Source: Phycisphaeraceae bacterium
GTDB lineage: Bacteria > Planctomycetota > Phycisphaerae > Phycisphaerales > UBA1924
Length of the DNA stretch: 64,000 nucleotides
NCBI GenBank assembly: GCA_023898685.1
Contig: CP060234.1
Span: 1,612,001 to 1,676,000 of the forward strand
Reading direction: 5' to 3'
The translations under genes were made by a program, and so were the position numbers. The notes beneath the pieces are model-generated. The model was not told where the DNA came from. It did not search any database and saw only the letters and a program-made list of their open reading frames with translations. Below are positions 9,519 to 18,073 of this stretch, piece by piece (positions within the stretch are counted from its first letter, which is position 1; each line of letters begins with the position of its first letter).

Positions 9519-10421
9519 GTGGCGGGCGTCGAGCACGACAAGCCGGTGATCCGCTGCCGGAGCGTGGTGAAGCGGTTCGGCGCGCAGACGGTGCTGCGCG
9601 GGTTCGACCTCGACGTGATGCCGGGCGAGACGATGGTCATCATGGGCGGGTCGGGCTCGGGCAAGAGCACGTCGCTGCGGATGATGATCGGGTCGATCCC
9701 GCCGACCGAGGGCTCGATCGAGCTGCTGGGGCGGGACATCTGCCGGATGGACGAGGATGAGCTGAACGAGACGCGCAAGCAGTTCGGCATCCTGTTCCAG
9801 TCGGGGGCGCTGTTCAACAGCATGACGGTGGGCGAGAACGTCGCCCTGCCCCTGCACGAGCACACCGACCTCGACCCGGAGATCATCGACATCCAGGTGA
9901 AGATCAAGCTCGAACTGGTGGGCCTGCGCGAGCACGCCGACAAGTATCCGGCGCAGATCTCCGGCGGGATGAAGAAGCGGGCCGGGCTGGCGCGGGCGCT
10001 CGCGCTCGACCCCAAGATCCTCTTCTACGACGAGCCCAGCGCGGGGCTCGACCCGGTGACGAGCGCCCAGATCGACCAACTCATCATCGCGCTCTCCAAG
10101 CAGCTCGGGGTGACCAGTGTTGTTGTCACGCATGAAATGGACTCGGCCTTCACCATCGCCGACCGGATGGCGATGATCGACCACGGGCGGATCCTCAAGG
10201 TCGAGTCGCGCGCCTGGTTCGAGCACCTCCGCGACGAGCCCGACGAGCTCGCGAAGACGCGGGACGAAGATGTGCGGCTGATCCGCCAGTTCCTGCGGGG
10301 CGACGCGGATGGACCGATCACGGCACGGCAGAGCAGCGAAGCGTACGGCGAGGCCCTGTTCGGCCCGGCGCCCGACCGGGGCCTGCTGCCGACGCCCAGC
10401 CTCGAACCGACACGAAGATAA
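9519..10421 (+). CDS. mlaF: MlaF-type ABC transporter ATP-binding protein
   Basis: A 300-residue ATPase of the phospholipid/MCE transport class. Walker A GGSGSGKST is at residues 43-51, the signature ISGGMKKR at 147-154, Walker B ILFYDEPSAGLDP at 167-179, and the switch His in VVVTHEMDSA. The MKKR form of the signature and the SGALFNSMTVGENVALPL stretch are typical of MlaF. The GTG at 9519 starts 7 bases after the DUF4190 stop. mlaD follows 15 bases downstream. The permease MlaE, normally encoded between or beside them, is absent here. Confidence 0.9.
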   Translation: MAGVEHDKPVIRCRSVVKRFGAQTVLRGFDLDVMPGETMVIMGGSGSGKSTSLRMMIGSIPPTEGSIELLGRDICRMDEDELNETRKQFGILFQSGALFNSMTVGENVALPLHEHTDLDPEIIDIQVKIKLELVGLREHADKYPAQISGGMKKRAGLARALALDPKILFYDEPSAGLDPVTSAQIDQLIIALSKQLGVTSVVVTHEMDSAFTIADRMAMIDHGRILKVESRAWFEHLRDEPDELAKTRDEDVRLIRQFLRGDADGPITARQSSEAYGEALFGPAPDRGLLPTPSLEPTRR

Positions 10422-10436
10422 GGACGGGAGCGGCGT

Positions 10437-11729
10437 ATGAGCAGGCGGACGGAGAACAGGAACAACGTGCTGGCGGGGCTGTTCCTCGTCTCGGCGCTGA
10501 TCCTCGCCGTGTTCCTGAGCTTCTGGGTCGAGGAGGGGTTCGACAAGCTGCCATTCGTCAACCCCAGGGCAAACTACAACGTGCGGTTCACGCTGGCCGA
10601 AGGCGTCGCGGGGCTCAAGCCCGGCAGCCCCGTGACGCTGGGCGGCAAGGAGATCGGCTCGATCACGTCGATCGAGTACGCAACGCGGAAGGTCCAGGGC
10701 CGCGACGAACCAACGGGCGTCAACGTGACCATCCGCGTCGAGTCGGCGATCCTGCTGCACGACGACGCGAGCGTGAAGGTCGTCAAGCCGCTGCTGGGCA
10801 GCCTCTCGTCGCTCGACATCTTCGACGTGGGCGGTGGCGAGGGCTCGATGGTGCTCGCCGGGGGTGGCTCGCTCGACGCCGAGCCGCAGAGCGGGATCGC
10901 CAAGCTCGATGAGTTGATGAGCGAGACCCGGGCGGCGCTCAAGCGCGCCACGGATCTCATCGAGAAGGCCGACGCCAGGATCGACCCGTTCATGGCGAGC
11001 GCGCAGTCGACCGTGGACAACGTGCGTGATTTCGCCGACTTGCTGCGGGCCAACGAGGATCTGTGGGTCACCAAGGCCAACAGCATCCTTGACGGCGCCG
11101 AGGGGATGTTCCGCCAGACCCTGCCCGGCGTGGCCGACGAGGTGGCCGCGGGCGTGGGCGACGCCCGCCGGCTCATGGCGACGGCCCAGGACGTGGTCGA
11201 CGAGAACAGGGCCGACATCCGCCGGACGGTCAGCAACGTCGAGGGGCTGACCACGCGGGCCCGCTACGACGTGCTGGGTCGGGTCGAGCGCGTGCTCGAC
11301 GAGAGCGTGCTGGCCGCCGCCAACGCGAGCACCATGACCTCACGGCTGCTCGCCTCGCTCGACCGGATCGAGCCCCCGCTCAACCGCTCGATCGCCAACT
11401 TCCAGCTCGCCAGCGGGCAGGCGGTGCTGCTGCTCGAAGAACTCAGGGCGGCCCCGTGGCGCGCCATCAAGGAGCCGAGCGAGAAGCAGCAGCGCGAGGT
11501 GGTGATCTACTCGGCGGTGCGGCGGTACGCCGAGGCGGTCGAGCGACTGCGCGACGCGAGCGGCTCGCTCGAATCGGTCTTGAACGGGGCCCGGGCCGAG
11601 GGGCGGGACATCGCCCCCGACCAGGTGCGGCAGATGACCGACGAGATCAAGCGGTCGTTCGGGGCGTACACCGAGGCGGAACAGGACCTGCTGTCGCTGA
11701 TCGCGCGGCAGACGGGGGAGGGGAAGTAG
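10437..11729 (+). CDS. mlaD: MCE-domain protein (MlaD-like)
   Basis: A 430-residue protein with one N-terminal transmembrane helix (VLAGLFLVSALILAVFLSF, residues 11-29), an MCE domain at about 42-130 (YNVRFTLAEGVAGLKPGSPV, then GGKEIGSITSIEY), and a long alpha-helical C-terminus likely to form a coiled coil across the periplasm. Such proteins bind lipids for ABC-driven transport between membranes. A GGGAG-like site precedes the ATG. It is cotranscribed with mlaF; it is longer than E. coli MlaD (about 180 residues), the extra being the helical tail. Confidence 0.88.
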   Translation: MSRRTENRNNVLAGLFLVSALILAVFLSFWVEEGFDKLPFVNPRANYNVRFTLAEGVAGLKPGSPVTLGGKEIGSITSIEYATRKVQGRDEPTGVNVTIRVESAILLHDDASVKVVKPLLGSLSSLDIFDVGGGEGSMVLAGGGSLDAEPQSGIAKLDELMSETRAALKRATDLIEKADARIDPFMASAQSTVDNVRDFADLLRANEDLWVTKANSILDGAEGMFRQTLPGVADEVAAGVGDARRLMATAQDVVDENRADIRRTVSNVEGLTTRARYDVLGRVERVLDESVLAAANASTMTSRLLASLDRIEPPLNRSIANFQLASGQAVLLLEELRAAPWRAIKEPSEKQQREVVIYSAVRRYAEAVERLRDASGSLESVLNGARAEGRDIAPDQVRQMTDEIKRSFGAYTEAEQDLLSLIARQTGEGK

Positions 11730-11975
11730 GCACCGGGGACCGGGTACCAGGGGCCGGGGGAGGCACTGGGCACTGGGCACTGGTGAGGATGTGTGTGGGG
11801 ATTCAGAACGCACACCCTTTGTGGCGCTGTTGGCGGGGTGTGTTGTTTCTGCGTTCCCGCAGAGATCGTTGACGGAAGATCTCGGAGCTCTGAGCTCGGA
11901 TCAGAGGCCGGCGTCCGAGGGCGCGAATCCGAGCTCTGAGTTCTGCACGCTGAGCTCCGCGATCCGAGTTCCCGC
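11730..11975. repeat. Intergenic stretch with tandem GCACTGGGC units and GAGCTC-type repeats
   Basis: Between the convergent mlaD and PP2C genes. Bases 11763-11784 hold GCACTGGGCACTGGGCACTGG; the same words recur at 61400-61410, 61545-61560 and 61675-61700. From 11878 to 11968 there are several GAGCTCTGAG/GAGCTCGGAT units arranged with inverted partners. No gene is seen here. Confidence 0.5.
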
Positions 11976-13286
11976 TCACGCCGCCCTTGTCACCGCCCCC
12001 ACCGCCGCGTCGGCCGAGATGACCAGGGCGGTCACGTCGTCGGGCCGGTGCAGCGAGCCGAGCTGGTTGTCGAGCTCGTGCTCGAAGTCGAGCAACGCCC
12101 CAGCGAGGTCGGCCCGCTCGTGCGAGCGCATCGCCAGGCGGACGAGCCGGTCGACGTAGAACTCGGTCGGGATCTTCAGCCGCGAGGGCCCGGCGCTCGC
12201 GTCGGGGTAGGCCACCTCGAACCCGTCGGTGTAGAGCACGAGCGAGCCCGTCGGCCCCAGCTCGACCTCCACCTGCTCGAACTCGGCGTCGGGGAAGACG
12301 CCCAGCAGCGGGCCCTCCGATTCGATCTTCTGCGGATCGAATCGCCCCGACTCGACCACCAGGGCCGCGGGGTGGCCCGCGCCCGCGATCGTCGCGGTCA
12401 TCGTGCGCGTGTCGATCACCGCGTACACGGCGGTCGCGAACCGGTCGCCCGGCCCGGGGCGGGCGCAGAACTCGCGGTTGAGCCTCGCCAACGCCTCGGC
12501 GGGCGGGACGATCCGCCCGTGCCCGCCCTTGCCGTCGATCTTGGGCAGCGCGCGGCTGATGAACAGCGTCAGCATCGCCGCCGGCACGCCGTGCCCGACC
12601 GCGTCGGCCAGGAAGACCGAGACGTGATGCTCGTCGAGCCGGTCGACGTCGAACAGGTCGCCGCTCACGTAGGTCGCGGGTCGGAAGATCACGCCGATGT
12701 TCAGCCCGTCGATGAACGGCACGGCCCGCTGCACGAACTGCTTCTGCATCTGCGCCGCCTCGTGCAGCTCGCGGTGCAGCTTGTCGAGCTCGCCCGCGAT
12801 GCTCCGCTGGCTGAGCTGGGCCAGGCGCACGTCGCGGCTCATCGAGTCGATCAGGGGCTGTCGTTCGAGCAGCGTCGCGAGCGCCCGCGCGATGTCCGCG
12901 ATCGGTGTCTCCCACCCCAGCACCGCCACGCCCATCTCGGCCGCCTGGGCCGTGTCCGCCTCGCGGGCCAGCTCGTCGCGCATCACGAGCACCGCCGGGG
13001 TGATCGAACGGCGCAGGGCGTCGAGCAGGCGGTAGAGATCACGCTCCTCGTCCTTGGACGACGCGAGCGCGACGACCACCTGGCTCGGCAGCGCCCGCTG
13101 GCCGGGCTCGCACGGGTCGTGCGGGCTGAGTTCCTTGCACAGCGTGTCGTAGCTGACGATCCGCCCCTCGGGCGTCGCGTGGCCGGGCCACGCCGAGAGG
13201 ATCGGCTTGAGCCACTGCGCCTCGGTCTTCTCGACGCCCAGCCTGCTGACGACCGTGAGCCGCGGTTCCGTGCCGACATGGTGCAT
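11976..13286 (-). CDS. SpoIIE/RsbU-type PP2C serine phosphatase
   Basis: A 436-residue cytoplasmic protein. Residues 1-160 look like a degenerate receiver-like domain (VVVALASSKDEERDLYRLLD, AVLVMRDELA, GVAVLGWET), lacking an obvious phosphoacceptor Asp. A coiled coil at about 160-205 leads to the PP2C/SpoIIE phosphatase domain: YVSGDLFDV, the metal-binding LADAVGHGVPAAM, FATAVYAVID and the C-terminal DDVTALVI. Such proteins dephosphorylate anti-sigma-factor antagonists or other phosphoserine partners. No partner gene is adjacent. Start ATG at 13286. Confidence 0.88.
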   Translation of the reverse strand: MHHVGTEPRLTVVSRLGVEKTEAQWLKPILSAWPGHATPEGRIVSYDTLCKELSPHDPCEPGQRALPSQVVVALASSKDEERDLYRLLDALRRSITPAVLVMRDELAREADTAQAAEMGVAVLGWETPIADIARALATLLERQPLIDSMSRDVRLAQLSQRSIAGELDKLHRELHEAAQMQKQFVQRAVPFIDGLNIGVIFRPATYVSGDLFDVDRLDEHHVSVFLADAVGHGVPAAMLTLFISRALPKIDGKGGHGRIVPPAEALARLNREFCARPGPGDRFATAVYAVIDTRTMTATIAGAGHPAALVVESGRFDPQKIESEGPLLGVFPDAEFEQVEVELGPTGSLVLYTDGFEVAYPDASAGPSRLKIPTEFYVDRLVRLAMRSHERADLAGALLDFEHELDNQLGSLHRPDDVTALVISADAAVGAVTRAA

Positions 13287-13373
13287 GGCGTCGCCCCTCG
13301 CCGCCGGGGCCGCGGGAGAGACACCCCAGGCGCCCGGAATGCGCCCCCACCGTCCGGCTGTTGTTCTATCGGG

Positions 13374-13958
13374 TCAGTGGGCCTGCGCCTTCAGCCCGGC
13401 CGTGTCGAGTTGAACCTGTTCGCCGACGTGGAGCTTGAGCTTCTCGAGCTCACCACCCGCGATTTCGATGGCGAACTCGGCCGGCCCGGCGCTCGGATAG
13501 TGCTTCAACCTCGCCTCATAGCGGCGGTTGGCGGCCTTCATCGGGTCCCAGTCGCCGGCCTCCCCCTCGTTCTCGCCCCTCGGTGGCTCCATCGGCATGT
13601 GGTGCATCTTGAGGATCCGCCCGTTGGGATCGAGGAAGATGATGTCGATGTCCATGAAGCAGTCGCGCATGATGAACTCGAGCCGCCGAGCCCGCGGGAA
13701 GACGAAAAGCATCCCCCCTTTTTCTGGGAGTGATTCGCGCCCCCCAAGCCCCTTGGTCCGGGTGTCGTCGTCGAGGGCGAGCTGGAGGGTGTAGGTCTGC
13801 CCGCCGAGATCAACCTTGACGAACCCGGGCGGGGCCTTCTGCTGCTCATCGCAGCCCGCAAGCGGCACCAGGCCCAAACCCACGAGGCAGAGCAGAGCGA
13901 TCGGGAGCCGGGCGAGTGTCAGGTGTCGTGTTCGGGCGGGGTGCCTCGGATCAGCCAT
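13374..13958 (-). CDS. DUF192 family lipoprotein
   Basis: A 194-residue protein with a lipoprotein signal (LPIALLCLVGLGLVPLAGC, lipobox LAGC near residue 36) and a DUF192 domain with TKGLGGRESLPEKGGMLFVF, MRDCFMDIDIIFLD and a GELEKLKLHVGEQV end. DUF192 is a small beta-barrel domain of unclear function, often exported. The ATG at 13958 lies 40 bases inside the 3' end of gluQ, so the two minus-strand genes are translationally close. Confidence 0.83.
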   Translation of the reverse strand: MADPRHPARTRHLTLARLPIALLCLVGLGLVPLAGCDEQQKAPPGFVKVDLGGQTYTLQLALDDDTRTKGLGGRESLPEKGGMLFVFPRARRLEFIMRDCFMDIDIIFLDPNGRILKMHHMPMEPPRGENEGEAGDWDPMKAANRRYEARLKHYPSAGPAEFAIEIAGGELEKLKLHVGEQVQLDTAGLKAQAH

Positions 13959-14920
13959 CGTTCGTGCGCCTCGGTGAAGGTGATGTCGTGCCTTGGCATG
14001 GTACTGATGTCGAACGCCTCGGTGAACCCCCGAGCCGACATCGCCCGGGCCGGGCCGGCGACGCCCGACCATGAGGCGATCAACCCGATGATCCGCTCGG
14101 CCGGCACCCCCAGAGCCCGATAATGCGTCAGACGGGTGTCGCCGTGGCGTTTGGCGAGGCGGCGGCCATCGGGACCCCGCACGAGCGGAAGGTGGGTGTA
14201 GCGCGGTGTCGGCCCGAGCCCCAGCAGGCGGTAGAGCAGAATCTGCCTGGCGGCCGAGCCCAGCAGGTCGTCGCCCCGGACGACCTCGGTGATGCCCCGG
14301 CGCGCGTCATCGACCACGACCGCGAGCTGATAAGACGGCTGGCCCCGCTTGGTCCAGAGGACGAAATCGCCGACGGTGCGCGCGACGTCGCGTGACTGCG
14401 GACCCGCGAAGGCGTCATCGAACGCGACCAAGCCCGGCTCGACGGCGAGCCGCCAGTTGACCTCCGCGCGATCGAAACCGGTTGGTTTGCCTTGGCGGAA
14501 CGACGCGGGTCGGAGTTCGGGCGGGAATCGCTGTTCGTGGTCTCCCTCGTTGGGAGCCGACGCCGCGGCTTCGATCTGGGCGCGGCTCAGCTCGCACGGG
14601 TAGACGACGCCGAGGTTGGCAAGGGTGCTCATCGCGTCTCGATACGGCGTCAGGTCGGCAGTCTGGAGGGGGGCCTCGTCGTCCCAGTCGAGCCCTAGCC
14701 AGCGGAGGGTGTCGATCGTCTCGTCGACGGCTCCGGGCTTGACCCGCGGTGTGTCGAGATCCTCGATGCGCAGGATAACGCGCCAGCCGCGCTGCCTCGC
14801 GAGGGCCCAGTTGACAAGGAAGGTCCGAGCGTTGCCCGGGTGGAGCGCCCCCGTCGGCGATGGCGCAAGGCGTGTGACGGCCTGTGCTTGCGTGTTCTGT
14901 CCGGGTCCTGGCGAGCCCAT
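13919..14920 (-). CDS. gluQ: Glutamyl-queuosine tRNA(Asp) synthetase
   Basis: A 333-residue class I synthetase catalytic core without an anticodon-binding domain, the hallmark of GluQRS, which attaches glutamate to queuosine in tRNA-Asp. The HIGH-like motif is LHPGN (26-30) within RLAPSPTGALHPGNAR, followed by RIEDLDTPR; a KMSKS-like RRLAKRHGD lies in the second half. The usual zinc-binding cysteine set is incomplete: YPCELSR keeps one Cys. The ATG at 14920 begins 8 residues before conserved sequence. A discriminated full-length GluRS is excluded by length. Confidence 0.85.
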   Translation of the reverse strand: MGSPGPGQNTQAQAVTRLAPSPTGALHPGNARTFLVNWALARQRGWRVILRIEDLDTPRVKPGAVDETIDTLRWLGLDWDDEAPLQTADLTPYRDAMSTLANLGVVYPCELSRAQIEAAASAPNEGDHEQRFPPELRPASFRQGKPTGFDRAEVNWRLAVEPGLVAFDDAFAGPQSRDVARTVGDFVLWTKRGQPSYQLAVVVDDARRGITEVVRGDDLLGSAARQILLYRLLGLGPTPRYTHLPLVRGPDGRRLAKRHGDTRLTHYRALGVPAERIIGLIASWSGVAGPARAMSARGFTEAFDISTMPRHDITFTEAHERWLIRGTPPEHDT

Positions 14921-14999
14921 CGGCTTGTCAGGATACACTGCGCCAAGAGCCCGACGGATGGAGAGGCCGGGCGAACGAGGGCATCGCGAGGGATGTGAC

Positions 15000-15293
15000 A
15001 TGAGCGAGACGGGCGTCGAGAAGATGAGCGAGCGAGAGATCGAGGCGGCGCTCGCGTCGGCGCCCGACTGGAACGAGGTCGGGGGCGAGTTGCAGCGGAC
15101 GTTCCAGTTCGACGGCTTTGCCCAGTCGATGGCCTTTGTGAACAGGGTCGCCGAGGCGGCGGAGGCCTCGCAACACCACCCGGACATCCTGATTCGCTAC
15201 AACAAGGTGACGCTCACGCTCTCCACCCATGACGCGGGCGGGATCACCGCCAGGGACTTTGATCTCGCCGGGGTGATCAACGCGTTCGTGTAA
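15000..15293 (+). CDS. phhB: 4a-hydroxytetrahydrobiopterin dehydratase (pterin-4a-carbinolamine dehydratase)
   Basis: A 97-residue protein matching the small PCD/DCoH family: W18 region APDWNEVGGELQRTFQFDGF, then ASQHHPDILIRYNKVTLTLSTHDAGGIT with the active-site HHPD pair. It regenerates tetrahydrobiopterin after aromatic amino acid hydroxylation, or acts in molybdopterin-related chemistry in some bacteria. The ATG at 15000 is divergent from gluQ (80 bases between starts). No phenylalanine hydroxylase is visible here. Confidence 0.9.
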   Translation: MSETGVEKMSEREIEAALASAPDWNEVGGELQRTFQFDGFAQSMAFVNRVAEAAEASQHHPDILIRYNKVTLTLSTHDAGGITARDFDLAGVINAFV

Positions 15294-15310
15294 GACGCAA
15301 CGAGGAACAG

Positions 15311-17626
15311 ATGCACCGCAACGTGGACCGTCCGGCACGTGTATTGGCCTGCTGCGCCGCGGCCTTCATCCACGGCCTGCTCCTGGCACAGGATGACCGG
15401 CCCTGGGACCAGCAGGCCTACCTCGGCCTCGGCGTCCGCGATACCGACGACGGGCTGGTGGTTGGCTGGATCTATCCCGGACCTCTGGGCGGGACCGCGT
15501 TCACCTCAGCGGTGGGCGTGCAGCGGGGCGACAACCTCGACTCGCTCAACGGGCAGGCCGTCGACGCCGAGGGGTTCGGCGAGGCGATCGAAGCGCTGTC
15601 GCCGGGCGACGAGGTGACGATGGTCTTCCGCCGCTCGCCCCAGGCGGACATGAACGCGAGTGTGCCCAAGGGCGGGGCGGGCGGTGAGCCGTTCACGATC
15701 CGGGTTGCGCTTTCGAACAAGGACCACTGGTCGGGCACGATCACGCGGGGGCTGGGCGGGCGCACCATTGACGACCCGCAAGAGGGCGAGTTCGAGGCGG
15801 CGATCCTCGAGCGGGCCGAGAAGGTCGGGATCGTCGGCCCGAATGATGGCGTGCGGGCCCTGATCGACAATCTCGTCGGTGTGCAGGAGGACAACCTCGA
15901 CCCCAACGCGCTGCCCGCGGTCGTGCAGACGTTCCGCCGACCGCTGAGCATCGACGCGGTCGAGGCACAACTCGCTTCGCGCTTCGCGACGCTCAAGGCG
16001 ATCAAGGGCGAGCGAGGGGCGGACGACCTGCCGCTCATTGCTGGCCTGATCAGCGGCGTACTCGATCTGCCCCAGGCGTTCGCCGACGCCGTGGCGCAGA
16101 GCGAGGCCGACCAGCGCGACTGGGGCGCGTGGGACAAGGCCACCGCCCTCGTTGCGCAGATGCGCGACGACTGGTCGATCTACGGCGAGCACGCCGCCGA
16201 CCACGTGCGCGTCATCCGGATGAGCATGGATCGCGCGGGCCCGCTTATCGCGGCCCACATCGAGCGGATGCAAGACGACGCCTACGCGTGGGAGGACAAG
16301 GTCCGCGCCGAGAAGATGCTCGATCGCGACCCGCTTGCCGATGACCAGATTCCTCCCGATCTCCGCGAGGCCGTGACGGGCGACATCCTCGCGTTCGATC
16401 GTGACGAGGCGGGCCACTACCGCGTGCTGGGCGGGGCGGGCGAGAACGGCTACGACATGTCCGCCCTCGCCTCAGTCGTCGACACGGGCGGGAACGACCG
16501 GTACGACTACCCGGAAGCCATCCACCTCGACCCCGCCGGCCCGACGAGGCACCAGTCCATCATCGACCTCGGGGGCAACGACCACTACGAGGCGGCGGGT
16601 GACTTTTACGGGCCAGCGACCGCGGTGTTCGGCTCGTCGCTCGTCGACGATCGCGCGGGCGACGACGTCTACGTCTCGAGCGGCCAGCTCTCCATCGGCG
16701 CGGGCCTGTTTGGCGTGGGCGTGCTTATTGATCGCGCCGGCAACGACCAGTACGAGAACACCGGAGCGAAGGCCGGCTTCACGATGGGTGTCGGGTTCTA
16801 CGGCGCGGGGCTCATCCTCGACCTCGCGGGCTCGGAAACCTACATCGGCGAGAAGCTCTGCCAGGGCGTGGGCGGGCCACGCGGGCTCGGCGCGATCGTC
16901 GACTTCGCGGGCAACGACCTCTACCGCGCCAACGGCACCTCGTTCGGCTCGGCGTACGGCACGCCCGCGGTCTATCTGGGCATGAGCCAGGGCTTCGGCT
17001 ACGGCGTGCGGGGATACGCCGCGGGGGGTGTCGGCGCGATCTACGACCTCGCCGGCAGCGATCAGTATGAGGCGGGCGAGTTCTCTCAAGCGGGGGGCTA
17101 CTACTGGGGCCTGGGCGTGCTGCACGACTTCGCCGGCAACGACCTCTACTTCGGCAACCGCTACGGCCAGGCCTTCGCGGCCCATCAGGCGGCGGGCATC
17201 CTTGTCGACGACGCGGGCGACGACACCTATTGGGCGAAGACCGCCGCCTCGCAGGCGGGCACGTGGGACGAGTCGATCGGCATGCTCATCGATCGTGCGG
17301 GCGACGACGCCTACCGCTGCGACGGGCTGGGGCAGGGCGGGGCCTCGATGCAGGCGATCGCCGTCTTCCTCGACCTTGGTGGCAACGACCGCTATTCGGC
17401 CAACCCCGGGGCGGTGCTGGGCCAATCGGGCTCGAACACCTACCACTATCAGGCCGACGGCGTGTTCAGCTTCTCGTGCTTCTTCGATCTGGGCGGCGGG
17501 GCGGACATCTACGGCGGCGGGAACCACACGCCGGCGCGAGCGAACGACACGCTGCTCAGCACAGGGTCGAGGAACGAAGGGCAACCGGAGAACTCGTCGC
17601 TCTACGGCCTGTTCGCGGATGAGTAG
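15311..17626 (+). CDS. Exported PDZ protein with 12 GGNDxY-type solenoid repeats
   Basis: A 771-residue protein with a signal peptide (VLACCAAAFIHGLLLAQ) and a PDZ-like domain at about residues 35-105 (YLGLGVRDTDDGLVVGWIYP, VQRGDNLDSLNG). A helical middle part follows (140-370). From about residue 380 there are twelve units with the core [I/V/L]DxxG[N/D]DxY (for example IDLGGNDHY, IDRAGNDQY, VDFAGNDLY), spaced roughly 27-45 residues apart, with Gly-rich linkers. The pattern resembles a calcium-binding beta-roll or beta-helix but is not the RTX nonapeptide. The start lies 17 bases after phhB. Function unknown; likely extracellular or periplasmic. Confidence 0.75.
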   Translation: MHRNVDRPARVLACCAAAFIHGLLLAQDDRPWDQQAYLGLGVRDTDDGLVVGWIYPGPLGGTAFTSAVGVQRGDNLDSLNGQAVDAEGFGEAIEALSPGDEVTMVFRRSPQADMNASVPKGGAGGEPFTIRVALSNKDHWSGTITRGLGGRTIDDPQEGEFEAAILERAEKVGIVGPNDGVRALIDNLVGVQEDNLDPNALPAVVQTFRRPLSIDAVEAQLASRFATLKAIKGERGADDLPLIAGLISGVLDLPQAFADAVAQSEADQRDWGAWDKATALVAQMRDDWSIYGEHAADHVRVIRMSMDRAGPLIAAHIERMQDDAYAWEDKVRAEKMLDRDPLADDQIPPDLREAVTGDILAFDRDEAGHYRVLGGAGENGYDMSALASVVDTGGNDRYDYPEAIHLDPAGPTRHQSIIDLGGNDHYEAAGDFYGPATAVFGSSLVDDRAGDDVYVSSGQLSIGAGLFGVGVLIDRAGNDQYENTGAKAGFTMGVGFYGAGLILDLAGSETYIGEKLCQGVGGPRGLGAIVDFAGNDLYRANGTSFGSAYGTPAVYLGMSQGFGYGVRGYAAGGVGAIYDLAGSDQYEAGEFSQAGGYYWGLGVLHDFAGNDLYFGNRYGQAFAAHQAAGILVDDAGDDTYWAKTAASQAGTWDESIGMLIDRAGDDAYRCDGLGQGGASMQAIAVFLDLGGNDRYSANPGAVLGQSGSNTYHYQADGVFSFSCFFDLGGGADIYGGGNHTPARANDTLLSTGSRNEGQPENSSLYGLFADE

Positions 17627-18073
17627 GCGGGGTCAGATCGGCTTGCCTTTGATCTGAGCCGCGGGCGTGAGCACGCGACCAGTCGGAGCCAAGTGACACG
17701 CGAAACCGCGTGCTTACGAGGCGCTTGCATCGCGCTCGCCCGCACTCCTATCCAAGTTCTTGTTGCGGGCGCGTTTGCAGATCTCCTCCCCCGTCACCGA
17801 CGGTGGAGGTGCCGACGCGCAGCGGAGGCGGAGGGGTTGCCCCGGAAGGGACGCTCAAGAACAATCGGAGAACCCCCTCCGACCCGCCCTCAGCGGGCCA
17901 CCTCCCCCGTCGGTGACAGGCGAGGAGAGGATTCATGCAATGGACTCGTGAGCACGCGGATCTGCGGGCGACCATCGTGAAGGACTCCGCGTGCATGCGC
18001 CCGCGGCTCGGAGAAGGACCCGAGGGGTTCAAACGCCCGAGTGACTTCTCACCAGCCCGCACTGACTTGCTCG
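17627..18073. other. 447-base intergenic region without a gene
   Basis: Between convergent genes. It contains the foldback element 17784-17927 (listed separately) and, at 17660-17720 and 17945-18000, GTGAGCACGCG / CGCGTGCTTAC words that can pair. Short open frames inside it have no recognisable protein signature. Confidence 0.6.
17784..17927. repeat. 144-base foldback (MITE-like) element
   Basis: Left arm CTCCTCCCCCGTCACCGACGG at 17784-17804 (continuing GGAGG) and right arm CCTCCCCCGTCGGTGACAGG at 17901-17920 (continuing CGAGGAG) are imperfect inverted copies. Inside, GGAGGGGTT (about 17830) pairs with AACCCCCTCC (about 17872). The whole can form one long imperfect hairpin, as expected of a miniature mobile element or a strong bidirectional terminator. 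Confidence 0.6.

Noticed and set aside
12048..13733. A long plus-strand frame opposite the PP2C phosphatase and DUF192 genes.
   Set aside because: Both minus-strand genes have strong family motifs; the plus frame has none.
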